In this document: positions 48,498-55,418 of the stretch, one piece after another
Position numbering within the stretch: position 1 is the first letter of the stretch
Layout: each line of letters begins with the position of its first letter
Source of the DNA: DATAGF01 sp963834875
Lineage (GTDB): Bacteria > Actinomycetota > Thermoleophilia > Miltoncostaeales > Miltoncostaeaceae
Length of the DNA: 64,000 nt
Direction: 5' to 3'
NCBI GenBank assembly: GCA_963834875.1
Contig: CAWIDG010000002.1
Coordinates: forward strand, 1-64,000
Position numbers and translations under genes: made by a program
The notes under the pieces: model-generated
The model's database searches: none
The model's input: only the letters and a program-made list of their open reading frames with translations
Told to the model about the DNA's origin: nothing

Positions 48498-49826
48498 GTG
48501 GCGGAGCTCTGGGGCGGGGAGACCCGCAAGGCGGTCGAGAACTTCCCGGTGTCCGGCGAGCGCGTGCCGCTGCCCGTGGTGCGGTGGCTGGGTCGCATCA
48601 AGGGCGCCGCGGCGCGGGTCAACGCGGAGCTCGGGCTGCTGGACGGGGCCATCGCCGAGCGGATCGCCCGGGCGGCCGACGCCGTCGCAGCCGGGGACCA
48701 CGACGACCAGTTCCCGATCGACGTGTTCCAGACCGGATCGGGGACCTCGTCGAACATGAACGCCAACGAGGTCATCGCGACCCTCGCGGGCGAGGAGGCC
48801 CACGCCAACGACCACGTCAACATGGGCCAGAGCTCGAACGACGTGTTCCCGTCGGCCGTGCACCTCGCCGCGCTCGAGGAGATCTCGCGGCACCTGCTGC
48901 CCGCCCTCGACCGCCTGGCGGCCGCCCTCGGCGCCAAGGGCGAGGAGTTCGCCGACGTCGTGAAGGCGGGGCGCACGCACCTCATGGACGCCGTCCCGGT
49001 GACGCTCGGTCAGGAGTTCGCCGGCTACGCGGCCCAGGTCCGGCTCGCCCGCGAGCGGATCGCGGACACCCTGCCGCGGCTCGGCCAGATCCCGCTGGGC
49101 GGCACCGCGACGGGGACCGGCCTCAACACCCACCGGGAGTTCGCCGAGCGCGTCCGCGAGCTCCTGATGGCCGACACCGGCCTGCCCATCGGGGCGCCGG
49201 CGGACCCGTTCGAGGCCCAGGGCGCGCGCGACGGGCTCGTCGAGGCCTCGGGCGCCCTCAAGGTGCTCGCCGTGTCGCTCACGAAGATCGCCAACGACAT
49301 CGCCTGGATGGGCAGCGGCCCGCGCTGCGGCCTGGGCGAGATCTTCCTGCCCGAGCTCCAGAAGGGCTCGTCGATCATGCCGGGCAAGGTCAACCCCGTG
49401 ATCCCCGAGGTGGTGATCCAGGTCGCCGCCCAGGTCATCGGCAACGACGCCGCAATCACGGTCGCCGGCACGCAGGGCAACTTCGAGCTGAACGTGCGCA
49501 TCCCGCTGATGGCCCGCAACCTGCTGCAGTCCATCCACCTGCTCACCACCGCCTCGACGCTCTTCGCCGACAAGTGCGTCTCGGGCATCGAGGCGCACGT
49601 CGAGGGCGCGACCGGCCACGGCGAGAACACCCTGGCCATGGCCACCGCCCTCAACCCCCACATCGGCTACGACAGGGCGACGGCGATCGTGAAGGACGCG
49701 ACCGCCTCGGGACGGCCCCTGCGCGAGGTCGCCCGCGAGCACGGGGTGGACGAGGCGGTGCTGGACGAGGCCCTCGACCTCAAGCGGATCGCCCGTCCCC
49801 ACGACCTGGACCCCTCGGCGACCTAG
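48498..49826 (+). CDS. fumC: class II fumarate hydratase
   Basis: Fumarase C, 442 residues, intact, the iron-independent TCA enzyme interconverting fumarate and malate. Signature GSSIMPGKVNPVIPEVVIQV, substrate-binding FQTGSGTSSNMNANEVIATL, MGQSSNDVFPSAVHLAALEE and the active-site KAGRTHLMDAVPVTLGQEF. It starts at GTG 48498 with GGGGCC upstream; N-terminal residues before LWGGETRKAVENFPVSGE are few but match the family. With the malic enzyme at 14.4 kb it links to pyruvate supply. Convergent with panB. Confidence 0.96.
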   Translation: MAELWGGETRKAVENFPVSGERVPLPVVRWLGRIKGAAARVNAELGLLDGAIAERIARAADAVAAGDHDDQFPIDVFQTGSGTSSNMNANEVIATLAGEEAHANDHVNMGQSSNDVFPSAVHLAALEEISRHLLPALDRLAAALGAKGEEFADVVKAGRTHLMDAVPVTLGQEFAGYAAQVRLARERIADTLPRLGQIPLGGTATGTGLNTHREFAERVRELLMADTGLPIGAPADPFEAQGARDGLVEASGALKVLAVSLTKIANDIAWMGSGPRCGLGEIFLPELQKGSSIMPGKVNPVIPEVVIQVAAQVIGNDAAITVAGTQGNFELNVRIPLMARNLLQSIHLLTTASTLFADKCVSGIEAHVEGATGHGENTLAMATALNPHIGYDRATAIVKDATASGRPLREVAREHGVDEAVLDEALDLKRIARPHDLDPSAT

Positions 49827-49849
49827 CGCCCGCGCCGGTCGACCCTCCG

Positions 49850-50629
49850 CTACGCGGTCCTCGCGATGCCCTCCTCGTTCGCGCCGGCCGCCCGCACCTC
49901 GTCGGCGAACTCGCGGCCGGCCTGGACGACCGCGGCGTAGACGTTCGCCTTCGGCTTGACGAACCGCGGCGGGTTCGGGACCTGCCCGATGAGGTCGGTG
50001 GACACGAGCACCTGGCCGTCGCACTCCGGGCCGGCGGCGATGCCGATCGTCGGGCAGGAGAGCTCGGACGTGATCCGGGCCGCGAGCTCGGCGGGGACGG
50101 CCTCGATCACGACCGCGTAGCAGCCCGCCGCGTCGAGCGCGCGGGCGTCCGCAGCGATGCGGTCGGCGTCCTCCGGGCTCGTCCCCTGGCGGGTGTACGA
50201 GGCGGCCGTCTGGGGGAGCAGGCCCACGTGCCCCATCACCGGGATCCCGGCCGCGAGAATCGCGGCGACCTGCGGGATCAACGCGCCCTCGAGCTTCACC
50301 GAGTCGGCGCCGGCCTCGACGAGGGCGCGGGCGGTGGCGACCGCCTCCTCCGGCGTGCGGTACGTCGCGGCGGGCATGTCGCCGCAGACGTGCGTCCGCT
50401 CAACCCCGTTGCGGACGGCGCGGACGTGGTGGGTCATCATCGCCAGGGTCACGGCCCGGGTGGTGTCGAAGCCCAGCTCCACCTCGCCGAGGCTGTCGCC
50501 CACGAGCAGGATGTCGAGCCCGCAGGCGTCGAGCGCCAGGGCCGTCGGGCGGTCGTAGGCGGTGAGCATCGCAAGGCGCCTGCCGCCCTTGCGCGCGCGC
50601 AGCTCGGCGGCGGTGAGGGGCGCGGTCAC
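49850..50629 (-). CDS. panB: 3-methyl-2-oxobutanoate hydroxymethyltransferase
   Basis: Ketopantoate hydroxymethyltransferase, 259 residues, first step of pantothenate synthesis. RLAMLTAYDRPTALALDACG, LDILLVGDSLGEVELGFDTT with metal-binding Asp, VKLEGALIPQVAAILAAGIP, VMGHVGLLPQTAASYTRQG, CYAVVIEAVPAELAARITSE and IGIAAGPECDGQVLVSTDLI are family motifs. The GTG start overlaps the panD stop (GTGA), so it is the last gene of the panC-panD-panB operon on the minus strand. Confidence 0.96.
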   Translation of the reverse strand: MTAPLTAAELRARKGGRRLAMLTAYDRPTALALDACGLDILLVGDSLGEVELGFDTTRAVTLAMMTHHVRAVRNGVERTHVCGDMPAATYRTPEEAVATARALVEAGADSVKLEGALIPQVAAILAAGIPVMGHVGLLPQTAASYTRQGTSPEDADRIAADARALDAAGCYAVVIEAVPAELAARITSELSCPTIGIAAGPECDGQVLVSTDLIGQVPNPPRFVKPKANVYAAVVQAGREFADEVRAAGANEEGIARTA

Positions 50630-51036
50630 GACCGCTCCCAGGAGGCGGGCACGCCGTCGAGGGCGCTCGGCGGCGGCACCTCCACCCGCCGGTTCTGCGC
50701 GTCCACGTGGACGACGAGGGGCTCGTAGCCGTCGAGCTCGGCTTCGTCGAAGGGCGCGTAGCTGAGCACGATCACGAGGTCGCCCGGCTGCGCCAGCCGC
50801 GCGGCGGCCCCGTTCAGGCAGATGTCGCCCGCGCCCGCCGGGCCCTCGATCGCATAGGTCGTGAAGCGGGCGCCGGTGCTGATGCTGAGGACCTCGACCT
50901 GCTCGTACGGCCGGATGTCCGCCGCCTCGAGCAGCTCGCCGTTGACCGTGATGCTCCCCACGTAGTTCAGGTTCGCGTCGGTCACCGTGGCGCGGTGGAT
51001 CTTGCTCTTCAGCATGGTGCGGCTCAGGGGGGTCAC
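50626..51036 (-). CDS. panD: aspartate 1-decarboxylase
   Basis: Pyruvoyl-dependent aspartate decarboxylase, about 136 residues, makes beta-alanine. MLKSKIHRATVTDANLNYVG with the self-cleavage site YVG-SITV, DIRPYEQVEVLSISTGARFT, TYAIEGPAGAGDICLNGAAA and GDLVIVLSYAPFDEAELDGY are diagnostic. GTG 51036 is preferred since GGAGGG lies five bases upstream and the codon sits in a GTGA overlap with the expected panC stop; ATG 51015 is the homology-based alternative. Confidence 0.94.
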   Translation of the reverse strand: MTPLSRTMLKSKIHRATVTDANLNYVGSITVNGELLEAADIRPYEQVEVLSISTGARFTTYAIEGPAGAGDICLNGAAARLAQPGDLVIVLSYAPFDEAELDGYEPLVVHVDAQNRRVEVPPPSALDGVPASWERS

Positions 51037-51899
51037 GTCGGCCCTCCGGGTCGGGGTGGGGAGCGGGATGTTGTCGATCAGGCGCGCCGGGCCCACGCGG
51101 GCGGCGACGGCCAGCAGGGCGGGACGGTCCAGGGTGCGGAGCGGGGCGAAGGTGCGGGGTTGACCGCGGCCGCGTACTCGAGCGCGCAGCGCGGCTCGGC
51201 CTCGATGACGGCGCGGGCGGCGGCCTCGACGAGCGAGGCGTCGCGCTCGCCGGAGGCGGCGAGCTCGGCGGCCGCCGAGAGCCCGCGGTGCAGCGCCGCC
51301 GCCGCGGCCCGGTCCTCGGGCCCCAGGTACGCGTTGCGGCTGCTCATCGCCAGGCCGTCGGGCTCGCGCACCGTCGGCCCGACGACCAGCTCGACGTCGT
51401 CGAGGTGGAGGTCGCGCATCAGGCGGCGCACGACGGCCACCTGCTGGGCGTCCTTCTGGCCGAAGACCGCCCGGTCGGGGCGGGCCGCCAGGAGCAGCTT
51501 GGTCACCACGGTCGCGACCCCGCCGAAGTGCTCGGGGCGCGCGGCGCCCTCCAGCCCGCGGCTGGGGCCGCCGACCGTCACGGCCGTGGCGAAGCCGGGC
51601 GGGTAGACCTCCTCGGCGCCCGGGACGAACAGGAGGGTGACCCCGCGCCCCGCCGCCAGCGCGGCGTCGCGCTCGTCGTCCCGCGGGTAGCCGGCGAGAT
51701 CCTCGCCGGCGGCGAACTGGGCCGGGTTGACGAACAGCGTCATCACAACGGCATGGCCGTCGCGCGCGGCGAGGTCGACGAGGGAGAGGTGCCCCTCGTG
51801 GAGGGCCCCCATCGTCGGCACGAGCGCGATCCGGCGCCCGTCCACGCGCAAGGCGGCGACGGCTCGGCGCAGGTCGGCGACCGTGCGGACGATGTTCAC
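51033..51899 (-). CDS. panC: pantothenate synthetase (frame break)
   Basis: Pantoate-beta-alanine ligase, about 288 residues. IALVPTMGALHEGHLSLVDL with the HIGH-like motif, VMTLFVNPAQFAAGEDLAGY, VVTKLLLAARPDRAVFGQKD with AQQVAVVRRLMRDLHL, and GLAMSSRNAYLGPEDR. The frame breaks near 51150 (one missing base) before RTFAPLRTLDRPALLAVAAR and LIDNIPLPTP. After that correction there is no stop before panD; a TGA at 51033-51035 in the adjacent frame fits the genome's GTGA style, so a second indel is likelier than a true fusion. The start MNIVRTVADL has GGAGG before it. Confidence 0.93.
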
Positions 51900-52023
51900 G
51901 GGACCTCCTCCGGCGCTTGCTCCAACTCCCGGGGATCGGGATGCCGGGCATCACGCTCAGGGCGAGCGCATGATACCGCCGCGCGGGGGGTGCCGCCAGC
52001 GCCATTCCGGCCGAGCCACCGGG

Positions 52024-52029
52024 TAGCCT
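52024..52029 (+). promoter_or_regulatory. -10-like TAGCCT before UDG
   Basis: TAGCCT ends eight bases before the ATG at 52038; no ribosome-binding site. Confidence 0.35.
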
Positions 52030-52037
52030 GCGACACG

Positions 52038-52736
52038 ATGTCGGACCGCGAAGCCCGGCTCGCCGAGCTCGAGGCGTACCACCGTGACGAGGTGTCGGCC
52101 TGCGTCCGCTGCGCCCTCAGCGAGGGCCGCACCCAGGTGGTCACGGGGAGCGGCAACCCGGACGCGGAGCTGATGTTCGTCGGCGAGGCGCCCGGCTACC
52201 ACGAGGACCGCCAGGGCGTTCCCTTCGTGGGGCAGGCCGGGCAGCTCCTGACCTCGCTCATCGAGGGCATCGGGCTCACGCGGGACGATGTCTTCATCGC
52301 CAACGTCCTCAAGTGCCGGCCCCCGGGCAACCGCGATCCGCTGCCCGCCGAGATCAGCTCGTGCGAGCCGCACCTGTTCCGCCAGATCTCGCTGATCCGC
52401 CCGACGCTGGTCTGCACGCTCGGCAACTTCGCGACCAAGCTGCTGTCGGGCCGGCCCGACGGGATCTCCCGCGTCCACGGGCACGAGCTGCCGCTGGTCA
52501 TCGCCGGCGAGCCGGTGCTGCTGTACCCGCTCTTCCACCCGGCGGCGGCGCTCTACACGCGCGCGATGCTCTCCACCCTCGAGGCCGACTTCGCCCGCAT
52601 CCCGGGCCTGCTGGCCGCCGGCCCCGGGGCGCCCGCTCCCGAGGTCCCGGAGCTGGCGGCGGTCGGGGCCGCGCCGGCGCCGCCTCGTGCGCCGGAGCCC
52701 GCCGAGCCGTCCGCCGAGCAGCTCGGCCTCTTCTGA
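52038..52736 (+). CDS. uracil-DNA glycosylase, 4Fe-4S family 4
   Basis: A 232-residue family 4 UDG that removes uracil from DNA. Four cluster cysteines: ACVRCAL, LKCRPPGNRDPLP and SSCEPHLF. Catalytic segment ELMFVGEAPGYHEDRQGVPF with VGQAGQLLTSLIEGIG, and the DNA-intercalating PLFHPAAALY. The 35-residue Pro/Ala/Glu tail is disordered. It is divergent from panC and immediately precedes the t6A gene cluster. Confidence 0.94.
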   Translation: MSDREARLAELEAYHRDEVSACVRCALSEGRTQVVTGSGNPDAELMFVGEAPGYHEDRQGVPFVGQAGQLLTSLIEGIGLTRDDVFIANVLKCRPPGNRDPLPAEISSCEPHLFRQISLIRPTLVCTLGNFATKLLSGRPDGISRVHGHELPLVIAGEPVLLYPLFHPAAALYTRAMLSTLEADFARIPGLLAAGPGAPAPEVPELAAVGAAPAPPRAPEPAEPSAEQLGLF

Positions 52737-53259
52737 GCGCCTGAGCGGCGGCCGCCTCACCTGGGAGAGCGGGGGGCCCGGCGACACCGCCGCGCTCGGC
52801 GCCCGTCTCGCGACGATCCTCGCGCCGGGCGACATCGTGCTGCTCCGCGGCGAGCTGGGCACGGGCAAGACCACCCTCGTGCGGGCCGTGGCCCGGGCCC
52901 TCGGGGTCCGCGGGCCGGTGACGAGCCCGACCTTCACCGTCGCGCAGCGCTACGAGGGCGACGCCCCGATCGCGCACGTCGACGCCTACCGCCTCACCGC
53001 CCCCGACGACGAGGACGCGGACCTCGTGCGCACGGCCCTCGAGGACGCGATCGGTCTCGTGGAGTGGCCCGACGCGGTGATCGCGGTCATCCCGGACGCC
53101 CGCCTGGAGCTGGAGCTGCAGCATCTGGGCGGCGATCGGAGGCTGGTACTCTTCGACGCGCGAGAGCCCGATGCCCGCTCCGAGCTGGTCCGCCTCATTG
53201 CCGACCTTCGCGCTCGACACCGCCACCGCGAGCCCGAGTCTGGCCCTCGTCCGGGCTGA
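52687..53259 (+). CDS. tsaE: tRNA t6A biosynthesis ATPase TsaE
   Basis: TsaE P-loop ATPase, about 170-190 residues, which partners TsaD/TsaB for threonylcarbamoyl-adenosine at tRNA A37. DTAALGARLATILAPGDIVL, Walker A LRGELGTGKTTLVRAVARAL, VTSPTFTVAQRYEG, HVDAYRL and GLVEWPD are family motifs. GTG 52687 overlaps the UDG end by 50 bases; homology would favour a start near 52741, where only a CTG is in frame, so the exact start is open. It overlaps tsaB by 89 bases if tsaB starts at 53171. Confidence 0.93.
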   Translation: MRRSPPSRPPSSSASSERLSGGRLTWESGGPGDTAALGARLATILAPGDIVLLRGELGTGKTTLVRAVARALGVRGPVTSPTFTVAQRYEGDAPIAHVDAYRLTAPDDEDADLVRTALEDAIGLVEWPDAVIAVIPDARLELELQHLGGDRRLVLFDAREPDARSELVRLIADLRARHRHREPESGPRPG

Positions 53260-53908
53260 CCGGCCGACCGCGGAGCTGTGGCTCGCGCCCGAGCCGGGCT
53301 CGGGGCGCCGCGTCCTCGAGGCGGCCCACGGCCTGCTCGAGGCCGCCGGCGCCTCGGTGCGGGACATCGGCGCCATCGTCGTCGGGGTGGGGCCGGGCGG
53401 GTTCACCGGCCTGCGCATCGGCATCGCGACGGCGCTCGGGCTCGGGCAGGCCCTCGGCGTGGCGGTGACCGGCGCCTCGTCACTGGAGGCCCTCGCGCTG
53501 GGCATCGCCGAGGCCGCGCCTGCGGGCGCCGTCGTGGCCCCGGTCCTGGACGCCCGTCGCCGCGAGCTGTTCACGGCGGCGTACCGCGCCACGCCGGACG
53601 GCGGCCTCGAGGAGCTGCTGGCGCCGGCGGCGCTGGCCCCGGCGGACCTGCGCGCGGCGCTCCGAGGCCTCGGCGACGAGGTCTGGCTCGGCGGGGAGGG
53701 GATCGAGGCCGGTGGCGACGCGCTCGAGGGCCCCGGCCTCCGGCGCCCTCCCCCCGGGGCCGCCGCGCACCGTGTCCGCGCGGCCCACCTCGCCCGCCGG
53801 GTCGCGGCCGGGGCGGGGCTGCCCGCGCGGCCCGTGTACGCACGCCTCCCCGACGCCGAGGTCAACCGCCTCGCCGCCGTCGCCGCGGCGGCCGCGCAGC
53901 CGGCGTGA
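53171..53908 (+). CDS. tsaB: tRNA t6A biosynthesis protein TsaB
   Basis: TsaB, 245 residues (236 from TTG 53198), the inactive ASKHA-fold partner of TsaD. FALDTATASPSLALV, VVGVGPGGFTGLRIGIATAL, GLGQALGVAVTGASSLEALA and VVAPVLDARRRELFTAAY are diagnostic. ATG 53171 would overlap tsaE by 89 bases, whereas TTG 53198 begins exactly at the conserved first strand, so I favour the latter. Followed two bases later by rimI. Confidence 0.94.
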   Translation: MPAPSWSASLPTFALDTATASPSLALVRADRPTAELWLAPEPGSGRRVLEAAHGLLEAAGASVRDIGAIVVGVGPGGFTGLRIGIATALGLGQALGVAVTGASSLEALALGIAEAAPAGAVVAPVLDARRRELFTAAYRATPDGGLEELLAPAALAPADLRAALRGLGDEVWLGGEGIEAGGDALEGPGLRRPPPGAAAHRVRAAHLARRVAAGAGLPARPVYARLPDAEVNRLAAVAAAAAQPA

Positions 53909-53910
53909 GG

Positions 53911-54402
53911 ATGGCCCGGGGCAAGCGCGCCGCCGCCCCGCCGGCGATCAAGATCCGCGAGATGCGCCCCCGCGACGTCCCCCAGGTGGTCGCGATCGAG
54001 AACGCGACCTCGGCGACGCCGTGGACGCGCTCGATGTTCATGTCGGAGCTCGGGCGGCCCGGCACGCTCGACCTCGTCGCCGACCGGGCCGGTGACGTCC
54101 TGGCCTATGTCATGGTCTCGCGCTACGCCGACGTCTGGCACATCCTGAACCTCTGCGTGAGGGAGTCGCAGCGGGGCCGGGGCCTCGGCGCTCGTATGCT
54201 GGACGAGATCTTCGTGCGGGCCGCCAAGAAGGCCCACCTGGGCTTCACGCTCGAGGTCCGCGTGTCCAACGACCCGGCCATCCGCCTGTACCGGCGCAAG
54301 GGGTTCCACGAGCACGGGGTGCGCCCCGCCTACTACTCGGACAACGGCGAGGACGCGATCATCATGTGGCGGGGCGGCGGACCGGACGGGGAGGAGGGGT
54401 GA
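53911..54402 (+). CDS. rimI: ribosomal-protein-alanine N-acetyltransferase-like
   Basis: A 163-residue GNAT acetyltransferase of the RimI type, which acetylates S18 or other N-termini. IKIREMRPRDVPQVVAIENA, PWTRSMFMSELGRP, acetyl-CoA-binding CVRESQRGRGLGARMLDEIF and ARKAHLGFTLEVRVSNDPAI-like block with RLYRRKGFHEHGVRPAYYSD. The ~12-residue basic head is longer than usual. Its location between tsaB and tsaD is the standard actinobacterial order. Confidence 0.92.
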   Translation: MARGKRAAAPPAIKIREMRPRDVPQVVAIENATSATPWTRSMFMSELGRPGTLDLVADRAGDVLAYVMVSRYADVWHILNLCVRESQRGRGLGARMLDEIFVRAAKKAHLGFTLEVRVSNDPAIRLYRRKGFHEHGVRPAYYSDNGEDAIIMWRGGGPDGEEG

Positions 54403-55418
54403 CCGGGGGCGCCGTCCTGGCGATCGAGACGTCCTGCGACGAGACCGCCGCCGCGGTGGTGCGCGGCCGCGAGATCGCCTCGAGCGTGGTGGCGTCCCAG
54501 GCCGACCTGCACGCGCCCTACGGCGGCGTCGTCCCCGAGGTCGCGGCCCGGCACCATCTCGGCACCGTCAACGCGGTCGTCGACCGGGCGCTCGAGGAGG
54601 CCGGCATGGGGCTCGACGACGTCGCGACGATCGCCGTCACACAGCGCCCGGGCCTCATCGGGGCGCTGCTCGTCGGCGTGTTGACGGCGAAGGCTTTGGC
54701 CTACGCAGCGGGAAAACCCCTGGCGATGGTCGACCACCTCCACGGGCACATCGCCTCCGTGTGGCTCGAGCCCGTCGCCCTGGACCCGCCCTTCGTGAGC
54801 CTGATCGCGTCGGGCGGGCACACCCGCCTGGACCTCGTCGCCGACTACGCCCGGCCCGCGCTGCTCGGCCAGACGATCGACGACGCGGCCGGCGAGGCCC
54901 TCGACAAGGGCGCCCGCCTGCTCGGCCTCGGGTACCCGGGCGGCCCGGCGCTGGAGCGCCTCGCCCGCGACGGCGACCGCACGGCGCACCGCTTCCCCGT
55001 GGGGCTGGAGGGCCGCGGAGCCCGTGACTTCTCCTTCGCCGGGGTGAAGACGGCCCTGCTGTACGCCGTCCGCGAGGCGGGCGACCTGGACGACGCCGGC
55101 CGCGCCGACCTGGCCGCCTCCTATCAGGAGGCGATCGTGCGCCCCCTTGCCGAGCGGCTGGTCGCCGCCGCCGCCGCGGAGGGCGTCCCGGCCGTCGCCC
55201 TGGGCGGCGGCGTCGCGGCCAACGGGCGCCTGCGCGAGCTGGTCGAGGAGGGGGCGTCCGCCGCGGGGCTGCGGGTGGCCGTGCCCGACCGGTCGCTCTG
55301 CACCGACAACGCGGCGATGATCGGCGCGGCCGCCCAGTTCGCCGATCCGGTGCCGTGGCCGGACTACCTGGGCCTCGACGCGACCGCGACCGCGCCCCCC
55401 GGGGGGATCGCCGCGTGA
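54399..55418 (+). CDS. tsaD: tRNA t6A threonylcarbamoyltransferase TsaD
   Basis: TsaD/Gcp, 339 residues, transfers threonylcarbamoyl to A37. VLAIETSCDETAAAVVRGRE, PYGGVVPEVAARHHLGTVNA, metal-binding MVDHLHGHIAS (HxxxH kept as HLHGH), LIASGGHTRLDLV, TIDDAAGEALDKGARLLGLG, DFSFAGVKTALL, VALGGGVAANGRLRELVEEG and CTDNAAMIG. The GTG start overlaps the rimI stop (GTGA). It in turn overlaps the start of a subtilase gene by four bases. Confidence 0.96.
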   Translation: MTGGAVLAIETSCDETAAAVVRGREIASSVVASQADLHAPYGGVVPEVAARHHLGTVNAVVDRALEEAGMGLDDVATIAVTQRPGLIGALLVGVLTAKALAYAAGKPLAMVDHLHGHIASVWLEPVALDPPFVSLIASGGHTRLDLVADYARPALLGQTIDDAAGEALDKGARLLGLGYPGGPALERLARDGDRTAHRFPVGLEGRGARDFSFAGVKTALLYAVREAGDLDDAGRADLAASYQEAIVRPLAERLVAAAAAEGVPAVALGGGVAANGRLRELVEEGASAAGLRVAVPDRSLCTDNAAMIGAAAQFADPVPWPDYLGLDATATAPPGGIAA

